This document shows positions 9,813-18,230 of a DNA stretch of 64,000 nucleotides, piece after piece. Numbering within the stretch: position 1 is the first letter of the stretch; each line of letters opens with the position of its first letter. This stretch comes from Spirochaetaceae bacterium (GTDB lineage: Bacteria; Spirochaetota; Spirochaetia; DSM-27196; SKKC01). The notes under the pieces are model-generated. The model searched no databases. It was not told the origin of the DNA and worked only from the letters and a program-made list of their open reading frames with translations. A program made the position numbers and the translations under genes. The DNA is taken from NCBI GenBank assembly GCA_007694005.1, contig RECN01000063.1, positions 1 through 64,000 on the forward strand. Reading direction: 5' to 3'.

Positions 9813-10514
9813 TCAGACAGTTTTAACGAACACAGCGTGTCCATTGAGGTTGTGTACACGCACCCGGTCCGCGAGATGCGCGACCTCGTCGACGTAGGTG
9901 GTTACGCCTTCGCAGCCATAGAAGCCGTAATCGTCGTAAACAACGATACCTCCGACCGGCAGTCGCGGCCAGACCCACTCGGTCACCTCTCTCGCGCCCT
10001 GGTACACGTCGACGTCGATATGGCACATCGATATCTGTGCGGAGGCAACTTCATGGGCGGTATCGTCAGGAAATACCCCGCTGAGAATCTTCACGTTCCC
10101 CAGCTCCAGGCGATCGACAAGCCGCTGGACGTCCTCCGGGCTCGCATTCGCGTGTTCACCACCCCGATAGTACTGATCTTTCGGCCCGGCCTTCACGACA
10201 CCCCGGAACGTATCGGCAAGATATACCGTCCTGTCGGGAGCACGTTCGGCGATGCGGGCGGCGATCAGCGCGCCGGTTCCTCCGCGCCAGACCCCGACTT
10301 CGAGTATGTCTCCTGGGACTTTGCAGGCCTCGGCTGCAAGCTGCCAGAGTTCGTAGCTCCGATACAGGTCAACAAGGGTCTGCTCCCGGGTGATTACGTT
10401 GACTTCGTGAAAGCGCTTATCACCCTGCCAGGGGGCGTAGGTAGCCCGCGGCTCAACGCGTTCATAGCCTGGTGCCGTATACCGTTGCTCACCCGATTCT
10501 CCCTGTCTGGTCAT
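9813..10514 (-). CDS. TylF/MycF-like SAM-dependent O-methyltransferase
   Basis: A 233-residue class I methyltransferase. The SAM motif EVGVWRGGTG is at residues 72-81, followed by DTFRGV, and the HIDVDVYQ and YDDYGF motifs carry the metal-binding aspartates typical of the TylF (macrocin O-methyltransferase) family. In antibiotic producers such enzymes methylate sugar hydroxyls; elsewhere they often act on surface glycans. The substrate here is unknown. The ATG at 10514 is preferred over the in-frame GTG at 10535 because AGGAG lies nine bases before it. It is divergent from the class II DAHP synthase gene. Confidence 0.8.
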   Translation of the reverse strand: MTRQGESGEQRYTAPGYERVEPRATYAPWQGDKRFHEVNVITREQTLVDLYRSYELWQLAAEACKVPGDILEVGVWRGGTGALIAARIAERAPDRTVYLADTFRGVVKAGPKDQYYRGGEHANASPEDVQRLVDRLELGNVKILSGVFPDDTAHEVASAQISMCHIDVDVYQGAREVTEWVWPRLPVGGIVVYDDYGFYGCEGVTTYVDEVAHLADRVRVHNLNGHAVFVKTV

Positions 10515-10557
10515 TGTCCGACGCTCCTGTTTCACGCCATAGTGTCACTACCGCGTT

Positions 10558-11919
10558 ATGATGACTCCGTTTCACCAATCATCGGCAGAGAGTACCCACA
10601 ACTGGAATCCTGACAGCTGGCGCAGCAGACCGGCGCTGCATCAACCCGAATATCGGGATGCCCGCAGGCTCAGCGAGGTACTTGATCTGCTCGAGTCGCT
10701 TCCTCCCCTCGTGTTCCCCGGTGAGGTCGATCGCCTCGCCGTCGAACTGGCCGACGCCTCAGAAGGCAGCCGGTTCATTCTGCACGGAGGAGAGTGTGTC
10801 GAGCGTTTCGCCGACTGTAATGAAGCGACGATTGCGAACCGCATCCGCATACTTCTGCAGATGAGCATTATCCTGACCCACGCAGCGCGAAAACCGGTTG
10901 TACGCATAGGGCGGATGGCCGGGCAGTTCTTCAAACCGCGCAGCCGGCAGACGGAAATCATCGACGGGCAAGAGGTGCCGACCTACAAGGGTGACGCCGT
11001 CCACGGCTTTGAAACCACGCAGCGTGAGCCGGATCCGTCGCGCCTTCTGCAGGGGTACTTCCGTGCATCGGCGACCCTCAATTATATCCGGGCAATGATA
11101 GCGGGTGGTTTTGCCGACCTTCATCACCCCGACTACTGGAACCTCAGGGATATGGAACACGCGCCCCGGTATACAGAGTATCAGGGCATCGTGGAACGCG
11201 TTCAGGACGCGATACATTTCATGGAAAGCTTCGGCGGACTCGATCGGGGAACGGTCGGGGGGGTGGACTTTTTTACGTCGCACGAGGCCCTGCATCTCGC
11301 CTATGAGCAGTCGCTCACCCGCCGCGACGGGGAGAAATGGTACAATCTTGGCGCACATATGCTGTGGATTGGAGACCGCACGCGCGGGCTGGACGGAGCC
11401 CACCTCGAATACCTTCGTGGTCTTTCGAACCCGGTCGGCGTAAAACTGGGACCTGACACGGCCCCTGACGATCTTCGCGATCTGTGCCGCATACTCAATC
11501 CGTCGCGCCGAGCCGGGAAAGTCGTCTGCATTACCCGCCTCGGATACCGGGAGGCCGCTGAACGCGTTATCAAGCTGGCAGACGCCGTGCAGCGCGACGG
11601 GATGCCCGTGGTGTGGTGCTGTGATCCCATGCATGGAAACACCGTTACAACCTCAGGCGGCCACAAGACCCGCAGTTTCGATCACATAGTCTCAGAGCTG
11701 CGGGATACCTTCGCTGCGCATCGCGAAGCAGGTTCGGTTCTTGCTGGCGTGCACTTCGAGATGACTGCGGACCCGGTCACCGAGTGCATAGGGGGCTCGA
11801 TCGGCCTCGCCGAGGCCGACCTTTCACGAAACTACCAGTCGTGGTGTGACCCGCGGCTGAACTATGCGCAGAGTCTTGAGGTGGCCTTTCTTATCGCCGA
11901 TCACCTTCGATCTCAGTGA
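10558..11919 (+). CDS. Class II DAHP synthase
   Basis: A 453-residue 3-deoxy-7-phosphoheptulonate synthase of the class II (plant/mycobacterial AroG-like) family, condensing phosphoenolpyruvate and erythrose 4-phosphate in the cytoplasm. Family hallmarks are WNPDSWRSRPALHQPEY near the N-terminus, LHGGECVERF, VRIGRMAGQFFKPRS, GDRTRGLDGAHLEYLRG, NPVGVKLGP and WCCDPMHGNT. It is unrelated in sequence to the type I-beta enzyme encoded 1.6 kb away. The promoter candidate (TTGTCC, 18, CATAGT ending at 10543) leaves a leader of only a few bases and no Shine-Dalgarno. Its 3' end overlaps the convergent coiled-coil gene by 29 bases. Confidence 0.93.
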   Translation: MMTPFHQSSAESTHNWNPDSWRSRPALHQPEYRDARRLSEVLDLLESLPPLVFPGEVDRLAVELADASEGSRFILHGGECVERFADCNEATIANRIRILLQMSIILTHAARKPVVRIGRMAGQFFKPRSRQTEIIDGQEVPTYKGDAVHGFETTQREPDPSRLLQGYFRASATLNYIRAMIAGGFADLHHPDYWNLRDMEHAPRYTEYQGIVERVQDAIHFMESFGGLDRGTVGGVDFFTSHEALHLAYEQSLTRRDGEKWYNLGAHMLWIGDRTRGLDGAHLEYLRGLSNPVGVKLGPDTAPDDLRDLCRILNPSRRAGKVVCITRLGYREAAERVIKLADAVQRDGMPVVWCCDPMHGNTVTTSGGHKTRSFDHIVSELRDTFAAHREAGSVLAGVHFEMTADPVTECIGGSIGLAEADLSRNYQSWCDPRLNYAQSLEVAFLIADHLRSQ

Positions 11920-13582
11920 TCTCGAGATTTCGGAAGCGGGCTCCGTCCCCGAGCGAACGAAGCGCGACTTCAAAGCCGGCATCCACATCAAACCACGTGC
12001 GGTACCGAACCGTATCAATGCCGTTCACCGCGACTGTCACGTAGCCCGAGTCCGGTTCATACAGCACGTCGACGCTCAGCCCATCGGCAATATGCGGCTC
12101 TATCTGCGCATCGAGCACCCGTTCCATGCGGACATCGTCGTCGCTGCGATAGAGTTGCAGATAGGTGCGGTCATTCTGGTAGTGGGCCGGATCACGGGTA
12201 AACCACACGAGCAGCGATTCGCCGAACCCGTATCCGCGACGGAAGGAGTTCGATGCACTGAAATGCAGCCCGGCACCAACCCAGCCGCGAGGTCCGGTTT
12301 CCACGTCAAAGCTGTAGAGCGTAACATTCGATCCCTGTTGCACCGGTATGATGTACTTCGCGAAGAACTCGCGCTCTGAGGTCTGCTCGAGCAGATTGTC
12401 CGACACAAACCATGTGCCGAGCTGCGGTACGCCACCGTCGAATCCCCGCTGCAGGGTGCTTCCGGGTAGTTCTGCGACCCCTGAAACGATGCCCTCGTCG
12501 AGGAACCGGAGCAGGGTGCGCTGCTCCAGATGATCCCGTTCGCTCCTGGTGGCTGCGATCTCGGAGCGAAGAAGCGTCAACTCGCTGCGCAGTCGCGCCT
12601 CGAGAGCCCGGGTGCGCGTGTCGGCCTGCTCCCTGGTTTCGGTTTCCCGGGACCTCTGCTCGAGCTCCCGGAGCCGGGTGTCAGCCTCAGCGAGAAACTG
12701 TCTCAACGATTCAGCTTCGCGATTGAACTGCTCGGCAGTAACGCCATCGCTATATTCCCGACTTTCGGAGAGCCTCACGATCTCCGACTGCAGGTGAATG
12801 ATCTCTTCGTCGAGTCGCGATACCGTCTGTTCAAGCACGCGGATTTCGGCCCTCAGATCATCATTCTCTACGATCAGCCTGTCTCTGTCCTGTTCGGTCG
12901 TAGCCAGTCGCTCTGCGAGTTCGTCCCTCACAGATTCGAGACTTGAGAGCTCGCCCTCGAGACCTCGAATTCGCTCGTCGAGACGGCGGGCTTCCCGCGC
13001 AAGAAGCTCCTGATCCGGATCGTCGTCCAGGATCATAAGGAGGATCTCGCGGTCGCGAAGAGCGTGGTCAAGGTCAGTTTCGAGTTCGTGTATGCGGCGC
13101 TGGTAGGCCCTTCGCTCACCTTCGGCGAGAAGGTCACCAAGCACGGCCGCAGCATCAATCGCCCGCTGCCCGGGAATGCCCGGTTCAAAGCTGCCGTCAA
13201 AGTCTATGACGGCTGCCTCATCAACCTGAAAGCTTCCCCGAAATACCTGACTGCCCAGAATGATCCCGTCAACATGAACCGTATTGACGCCGTCGGTGGT
13301 CACCTCAACAAAATCGAGAACCAGGTTCTCGTCCCACAAGTCACGATCAGAGGGGAAAAAGTCAACGATATACCAGCGACCGTCGTGCCCGAGCGCGATC
13401 GTACCGGACATGGCGGTGCCATCGAGCATCACATTCCGCACGTAGAACTGCTCGGGACCGGCTATGCTCAGTCTGACCTGAGAGAAGTCGAGCTCCTCAA
13501 GTGTCTGCGCATGACCGACAAAACCGGTAAAAAGCATGGCACACAGGAGACCGGCGAACGCTCGCCTGAAACCAGATATCAT
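11891..13582 (-). CDS. Secreted coiled-coil protein with C-terminal beta-sandwich-like domain
   Basis: A 563-residue protein with a classical signal peptide ending around GHAQT (residue 27). Residues about 30-150 are beta-rich. About 160-350 form a long Glu/Arg-rich coiled coil (LERQ, LDERIRGLEGEL and similar heptads). The C-terminal ~180 residues look like a concanavalin/LamG-type sandwich (YSFDVETGPRGWVGAGLHF, GLSVDVLYEPDSGYVTVAVNG). It is probably a periplasmic or surface protein that may bind glycans; I recognise no named family. It overlaps the convergent class II DAHP synthase gene by 29 bases. Confidence 0.72.
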   Translation of the reverse strand: MISGFRRAFAGLLCAMLFTGFVGHAQTLEELDFSQVRLSIAGPEQFYVRNVMLDGTAMSGTIALGHDGRWYIVDFFPSDRDLWDENLVLDFVEVTTDGVNTVHVDGIILGSQVFRGSFQVDEAAVIDFDGSFEPGIPGQRAIDAAAVLGDLLAEGERRAYQRRIHELETDLDHALRDREILLMILDDDPDQELLAREARRLDERIRGLEGELSSLESVRDELAERLATTEQDRDRLIVENDDLRAEIRVLEQTVSRLDEEIIHLQSEIVRLSESREYSDGVTAEQFNREAESLRQFLAEADTRLRELEQRSRETETREQADTRTRALEARLRSELTLLRSEIAATRSERDHLEQRTLLRFLDEGIVSGVAELPGSTLQRGFDGGVPQLGTWFVSDNLLEQTSEREFFAKYIIPVQQGSNVTLYSFDVETGPRGWVGAGLHFSASNSFRRGYGFGESLLVWFTRDPAHYQNDRTYLQLYRSDDDVRMERVLDAQIEPHIADGLSVDVLYEPDSGYVTVAVNGIDTVRYRTWFDVDAGFEVALRSLGDGARFRNLEITEIEGDRR

Positions 13583-13665
13583 GGATACCCCCTAGGAGCA
13601 CATATCGGCAAAAAACGCAGCGAACTGCAGCGCATCGGCACACGGCGTGTTACTATGTGCCCACT

Positions 13666-14802
13666 ATGAAAATCGGTGTTCCAAAAGAAATAAAGCGACA
13701 CGAGTATCGTGTCGGTGTTACCCCCCACTGTGCAAAGACCTACGTCAGTCACGGACATTCGGTCCTGGTAGAGCGCGCGGCCGGTGATGGGAGCGGGTAT
13801 ACGGATACGGAGTACGAGGCGGCAGGAGCGACCATCGTACCCTCGGCAGAATCGGTCTACGAACAGGCGGACATGATCGTGAAGGTCAAGGAGCCGCTTC
13901 CGCCGGAGTACGAGCTCATGCGCCCCGGACAGATCATGTACACGTACCTGCACCTCGCGGCGAACCGGGAGCTGGTCGATGTACTCATGTCGCGTAAGGT
14001 GCAGTCGGTCGCCTACGAGACGATACAGCTGCCCGACGGGAGTCTGCCCTGCCTGACGCCTATGAGCGAAATCGCCGGGCGTCTGAGCGTACAGGAAGGG
14101 GCCAAGTACCTCGAGAAAGCCTTCGGAGGACGGGGGATTCTCCTCGGTGGCGTTCCGGGGGTTCCTCGCGGGAACATAGCGATCCTCGGAGGCGGGGTGG
14201 TCGGAACGAATGCCTGTAAGATCGCCGTCGGTATCGGAGCAAACGTGACGATACTCGACGTAAACGCGAGACGCCTCGCCTACCTGGACGACATTTTCGG
14301 CAGCGCAATTACGACGCTCTACGCCACGGAGGCAAATATCGAGTTTGTACTCCGCGAATCGGACATCGTGATAGGCGCGGTACTCCTGCCCGGCGAGTCC
14401 ACGCCAAAGCTGGTTCGAAGGGAACATCTATCAATCATGAAGCCCGGTGCGGTACTGGTAGATGTCGCGATCGACCAGGGCGGGTTCGCCGAAACATCAC
14501 GCGCTACGACGCACGACGATCCGATATTCATAATCGACGACGTGGTTCACTACTGTGTGGCGAATATGCCGGGTGCGGTTGCCAGGTCAAGCACCATCGC
14601 CCTTACGAGCGTCACGCTGAAGTACGGGCTATCGATTGCTGACCACGGGCTGCAGGAGGCATGCGAGGCGGACCGGGCATTAGCCCTTGGGGTTAACGTA
14701 CACGACGGTACATGTGTACAACCGGGCGTTGCTCGCAGCTGTGGTATCGACCTGTCTCCCTTCGGACCACTTGACGAGACGGGGCAAAAATCCGGACGCT
14801 AA
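13666..14802 (+). CDS. ald: Alanine dehydrogenase
   Basis: A 378-residue NAD-dependent L-alanine dehydrogenase interconverting alanine with pyruvate and ammonia. The N-terminus MKIGVPKEIKRHEYRVG is diagnostic, with the active-site histidine in MYTYLHLA and the Rossmann motif ILGGGVVGTNA. An in-frame GTG lies nine bases earlier, but family alignment supports the ATG at 13666. A -10-like TACTAT at 13651-13656 lies nine bases from that ATG and no Shine-Dalgarno is seen. The following peptide-binding protein starts three bases after the stop, suggesting a link between amino-acid uptake and catabolism. Confidence 0.96.
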   Translation: MKIGVPKEIKRHEYRVGVTPHCAKTYVSHGHSVLVERAAGDGSGYTDTEYEAAGATIVPSAESVYEQADMIVKVKEPLPPEYELMRPGQIMYTYLHLAANRELVDVLMSRKVQSVAYETIQLPDGSLPCLTPMSEIAGRLSVQEGAKYLEKAFGGRGILLGGVPGVPRGNIAILGGGVVGTNACKIAVGIGANVTILDVNARRLAYLDDIFGSAITTLYATEANIEFVLRESDIVIGAVLLPGESTPKLVRREHLSIMKPGAVLVDVAIDQGGFAETSRATTHDDPIFIIDDVVHYCVANMPGAVARSSTIALTSVTLKYGLSIADHGLQEACEADRALALGVNVHDGTCVQPGVARSCGIDLSPFGPLDETGQKSGR

Positions 14803-14805
14803 GGA

Positions 14806-16410
14806 ATGCAGACAACCCGCCTGACCGTCATACTGCTGTCCGCTGTATTTACCGTTGTGGTGGCACACGCCCAACCCGATCAGCGCTCCGACCTGCCTTC
14901 AACACCGCGGTCCGCGACCTTTCGAATCGCGGTAGAGGATTCCGACTTCGAGATGAATCCCCTGTACGCCTTTGTAGCGACCGAGGCGCAGATCTTTACG
15001 GGACTGTACGAAGGTCTGGTCGGATATAATCCCCTGACCCTGTCTCCGATTCCCGGGGTGGCGCGGCGCTGGGAAGTTCTGGACGATGGCACTCTGTACC
15101 GGTTCTACCTGCGACCGGATGCGCGTTACGACAACGGTGACCGCGTTCGTGCGGAACACTTCCGCGATACCTGGATTGCGCTTCTGTCGCTCGGTGACGA
15201 TGCGGCTTATGGCTCACTTTTCGACGATATCGTCGGCGCACGGGACTTTCGCCGGGGACGCATCGAGGATCCCGACGAAGTAGGAGTGCGGGCAGTCGAC
15301 GACCTGACCCTCGAAGTCACTCTCAGACGACGGACGCCACATTTCGCCGAACTGCTGGCTCATCACAGCTTTGGACCGCTACACCCGGATGTTCGCCATA
15401 TCCGCGACCTGTCGGACCCGGACGTTCACGTGGGCAACGGCCCATTCCAGCTGCTATCCTTCGACGCTTCCGGGATTGTCATGGACAGGAACGAGCACTA
15501 CTGGGCGTCTGAATCGGTATCGATGGACCGCATCGTCTACGAACGGTTTGCTGACGCCCGCAACGCCACGGATCTTTTTTTCGACGGCGAGATCGACTGG
15601 AACACCGGGCTTATTGCTTTCGACGGCGACTTCGACAGTAGCGACCTCGTGGTAAACCCGCTCTTTGCGACCACGTTCTACTACATACGCGCCGAGCAGG
15701 AACCGTGGAACGACGAACGCGTCAGACGGGCGCTTGCACTCGTCCTCCCCTGGGATGAGATACGAAGCCCGGATGTGTACTTTACGCCTACCTCCCGCCT
15801 GGTACCAGAGATTCCGGGGTATCCGACACCCGAGATGATAACGGAACGGGATGTGAACGAAGCGATGGGCCTGCTCGCAGACGCAGGGTACCCGGAAGGT
15901 GCAGGTCTTCCCGATCCCCTGATCCGCATACCAGGAGGCGATTCCGAACGCGTAGCCAGGATAATGCGCGAAAGCTGGAACTCCACGTTCGGCCTTGATA
16001 CGCAGATCGAAACGGTGAGATATCCGGAATATTTCGCGCGAGCATCGGACCCGGAAGTCACCGTCGGCATCCTGAGCTGGATAGGAGATTTCACCGACCC
16101 GGTAACTTTCCTCAAGTTGTGGATATCAGAAAGCACCCTGAACGAGGCTGGTCTTGTGTCGGAACGCTATGACACCCTGATCGAAGAGGCTTCCTCCCTT
16201 GAAGGCGCAACCCGCTTTGCCAGGATGGCGGAAGCGGAAAGCCTGCTGCTTTCAAGCGGGACCATTCTTCCCGTAAGCCACGCAGCGGCGTTCAATCTGA
16301 TTAACCTTGAAGCTTTTGAAGGGTGGTTTCCGAACCCGCTCGACATACATCCGGTGCGCTTCCTCAGACGGACCGGTGACGAACCTGCACCCGGTGTCGT
16401 TCGTCGATAA
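14806..16410 (+). CDS. Peptide/oligopeptide ABC transporter substrate-binding protein
   Basis: A 534-residue family 5 solute-binding protein (OppA/DppA type). It has a signal peptide (TVILLSAVFTVVVAHAQ), then the usual start of the mature domain (FRIAVEDSDFEMNPLYAFVATEAQIFTGLYEGLVGYNPLT), RRWEVLDDGTLYRFYLRPDA and VGNGPFQLLSF. It should bind peptides or a related solute in the periplasm for an ABC importer, whose permease and ATPase genes are not adjacent. It lies three bases after ald with AAGGA directly against the ATG, so coupled translation with ald is likely. The cargo is not predictable. Confidence 0.9.
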   Translation: MQTTRLTVILLSAVFTVVVAHAQPDQRSDLPSTPRSATFRIAVEDSDFEMNPLYAFVATEAQIFTGLYEGLVGYNPLTLSPIPGVARRWEVLDDGTLYRFYLRPDARYDNGDRVRAEHFRDTWIALLSLGDDAAYGSLFDDIVGARDFRRGRIEDPDEVGVRAVDDLTLEVTLRRRTPHFAELLAHHSFGPLHPDVRHIRDLSDPDVHVGNGPFQLLSFDASGIVMDRNEHYWASESVSMDRIVYERFADARNATDLFFDGEIDWNTGLIAFDGDFDSSDLVVNPLFATTFYYIRAEQEPWNDERVRRALALVLPWDEIRSPDVYFTPTSRLVPEIPGYPTPEMITERDVNEAMGLLADAGYPEGAGLPDPLIRIPGGDSERVARIMRESWNSTFGLDTQIETVRYPEYFARASDPEVTVGILSWIGDFTDPVTFLKLWISESTLNEAGLVSERYDTLIEEASSLEGATRFARMAEAESLLLSSGTILPVSHAAAFNLINLEAFEGWFPNPLDIHPVRFLRRTGDEPAPGVVRR

Positions 16411-16431
16411 TCCCGGTGTATCGTGTACCGG

Positions 16432-16896
16432 TTATGACCCCTGTCTGAACCGGTCCATGTCGTCGGCGTGCGATGAGTCATCTGCATAGAACTCGGGAAA
16501 CAGGTATACGATGCGCCCGTTGTCGTCTACGTCCATTTGCGCATAGCCTTTCTCGACGATGCTGTCGAGTATCTGGTTTGCCTCTTCTATCGAGCAGCTG
16601 CTCTTCAGCGCCGCAACCGCCGGCGTGATCCGTCCGTGCTCGATCTTGGCTACTCTCAGTATTTCCTTTTCCTGACGGACCCGCGCAATTTTCGGAGCTT
16701 CGCTCGCAAGCTTTTTGCCCTCGGTCATTTCGGCCAGAAGCTTTCCACCGCTACCTATCGTCGGCAATACACCGGCGAACAGGCCTATGAGCAACCAGAT
16801 GTTTGACCCGGTAATGAGCCATAACGACCCGAATATGACGCTCGTTGACAAGCTTGAGACGAAATCCTGAATAAGCCGGTTCTTTCTTTTACCCAT
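16432..16896 (-). CDS. Small two-helix membrane protein with helix-turn-helix-like tail
   Basis: A 154-residue protein. Two hydrophobic segments (about 14-31 and 34-46) are followed by a charged cytoplasmic region. Residues about 80-135 (RVAKIEHGRITPAVAALKSSCSIEEANQILDSIVEKGYAQMDV) resemble a winged-helix fold. The function is unknown; it could be a membrane-tethered regulator. Its promoter (TTGAAC, 17, TACTGT on the minus strand) lies ten bases before the ATG, back to back with that of carD. Confidence 0.6.
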   Translation of the reverse strand: MGKRKNRLIQDFVSSLSTSVIFGSLWLITGSNIWLLIGLFAGVLPTIGSGGKLLAEMTEGKKLASEAPKIARVRQEKEILRVAKIEHGRITPAVAALKSSCSIEEANQILDSIVEKGYAQMDVDDNGRIVYLFPEFYADDSSHADDMDRFRQGS

Positions 16897-16906
16897 TGCT
16901 CATAAG

Positions 16907-16935
16907 ACAGTACTACCACGCCGACGAAAGTTCAA
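16907..16935 (-). promoter_or_regulatory. Promoter of the small membrane protein gene
   Basis: Minus strand: TTGAAC (16935-16930), a 17-base spacer and TACTGT (16912-16907), then ten bases to the ATG at 16896. Short-leader layout without Shine-Dalgarno. Confidence 0.45.
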
Positions 16936-16949
16936 TTTCCTACGGTATT

Positions 16950-16979
16950 TTGACCTGTGTACCCGTTTTTCGATATACT
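16950..16979 (+). promoter_or_regulatory. Promoter of carD with almost no leader
   Basis: TTGACC at 16950-16955, an 18-base spacer and TATACT at 16974-16979. Eight bases separate the -10 box from the ATG at 16988, so the mRNA is predicted to be leaderless or nearly so. Confidence 0.7.
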
Positions 16980-16987
16980 GTTCATCT

Positions 16988-17584
16988 ATGGCCAAAAGCT
17001 CCAAGACAAAACAGAAAACCACCTTTCAGCAGGATCAGGAAGTGGTCTATCCACTGCAGGGTGTCGGTAAAGTAATAAGCATTGAGGAGCGCAACTTCCG
17101 CGGCGAAGATCTCCTGTATTACATAATCTATCTCGAAGTTTCCGACATGACGGTCATGGTACCGGTGGACAAGGCCGAGGAACTGGGCATTCGCGCAATC
17201 GTGAACAAGAAAGAGGCCGACGCAGCCCTGAAGCTCATTACCGAAGACTATGAACCCGTTACGGCCGACTGGAAGATGCGCTACCAGATGAACCACGATC
17301 TGTTAAAACAGGGAAGCGTGAAGGATATAGCAACCGTTGTCCGCGCCCTGTATCACCGCAGCAAGGTCAAGGAACTGCCCATACTTGAGCGGAAGCTGTT
17401 CGACAGCGCTCTGAAGCTCCTGGTCGACGAGGTAGGGTTTTCTCTGAACAAGCCGAAGGCCGAGGTAGAGAAGAATATTTTCGAGAAGCTGAACGTGGTC
17501 CATGAACGACAGGCAGCCGCTGCGTCCGCCAAAGCAGCATCCATGCCTGTGGATGATGACGACGATCTGGATGAAGAGTTCTAG
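16988..17584 (+). CDS. CarD/CdnL-family transcription regulator
   Basis: A 198-residue CarD-family protein. The N-terminal RNA-polymerase-interacting Tudor-like domain is clear (VVYPLQGVGKVISIEER, LLYYIIYLEVSDMTVMVPVDKAEELGIRAIV). A helical DNA-contacting domain follows (about 85-165) with a short acidic tail. CarD proteins bind the RNA polymerase beta subunit and stabilise open complexes at sigma-70 promoters. Its C-terminal codons overlap the start of nth by 14 bases, so the two are probably co-expressed. It is leaderless by promoter position. Confidence 0.9.
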   Translation: MAKSSKTKQKTTFQQDQEVVYPLQGVGKVISIEERNFRGEDLLYYIIYLEVSDMTVMVPVDKAEELGIRAIVNKKEADAALKLITEDYEPVTADWKMRYQMNHDLLKQGSVKDIATVVRALYHRSKVKELPILERKLFDSALKLLVDEVGFSLNKPKAEVEKNIFEKLNVVHERQAAAASAKAASMPVDDDDDLDEEF

Positions 17585-18221
17585 AAAAGAACTGCTCGAT
17601 GTAATGGAGGCTGCGGTTTGCGATGCGACGGCATCGGTGACCTTCATAGCAGCCCGCTACCGGACTCCTTTCGCCGTTTTTGTGTCTACGGTAGTTTCTC
17701 TTCGTACCCGGGACGAGGTGACGTTTGCCGTGTCGCAGCGGGTTCTATCGGAGTACCCGGATATTAAAGCGCTCGCCGGTGCCGACGCCGGTGATCTCGC
17801 AGAGCTTCTGAAACCCGCCGCGTTCTACCACAATAAATCGGTTTCGTTGATCGACGCTGCGCGTCAGATACTGGGCAGACACGCCGGAGAGATTCCGACA
17901 CAGATCGAAGACCTCCTGGCGCTTCCCGGCGTCGGACGCAAGACGGCGCAGCTTGTCAGGGCCGAAGGTCACGGTCTCCCGGCGATATGCGTAGACATAC
18001 ACGTACACAGGATCTCAAACCGGCTCGGACTATGTGACACCCGCAAGCCGGAAGAGACCGAGAAGATACTGGCTGCCTGTTTTCAGGAGCAGGACTGGAT
18101 ACGCGTAAACAGAGTTATGGTGCCCTTCGGGCAAAAGGTCTGCGCGCCCGTCTCCCCCTGGTGCTCACGATGCCCCCTGCAGGCGGAGTGTCCCCGTATC
18201 GGGGTGGCGCGCAATCGTTAA
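17571..18221 (+). CDS. nth: Endonuclease III-family DNA glycosylase
   Basis: A 216-residue base-excision-repair glycosylase/AP lyase that removes oxidised pyrimidines. The helix-hairpin-helix motif LPGVGRKTA carries the catalytic lysine, CVDIHVHR carries the catalytic aspartate, and the C-terminal 4Fe-4S ligands are four cysteines spaced CX6CX2CX5C. I chose the ATG at 17571, which lies inside the last codons of carD; earlier in-frame starts would extend into carD without family support. The stop codon sits in a 12-bp palindrome shared with the convergent gene. Confidence 0.92.
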   Translation: MKSSRKELLDVMEAAVCDATASVTFIAARYRTPFAVFVSTVVSLRTRDEVTFAVSQRVLSEYPDIKALAGADAGDLAELLKPAAFYHNKSVSLIDAARQILGRHAGEIPTQIEDLLALPGVGRKTAQLVRAEGHGLPAICVDIHVHRISNRLGLCDTRKPEETEKILAACFQEQDWIRVNRVMVPFGQKVCAPVSPWCSRCPLQAECPRIGVARNR

Positions 18222-18230
18222 GAATTCTTA
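18219..18230. repeat. 12-bp palindrome joining two convergent stop codons
   Basis: TAAGAATTCTTA is perfectly self-complementary. Its left TAA is the stop of nth and its right TTA is the minus-strand TAA of the convergent ATPase gene. It is too short for a terminator. Confidence 0.6.
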
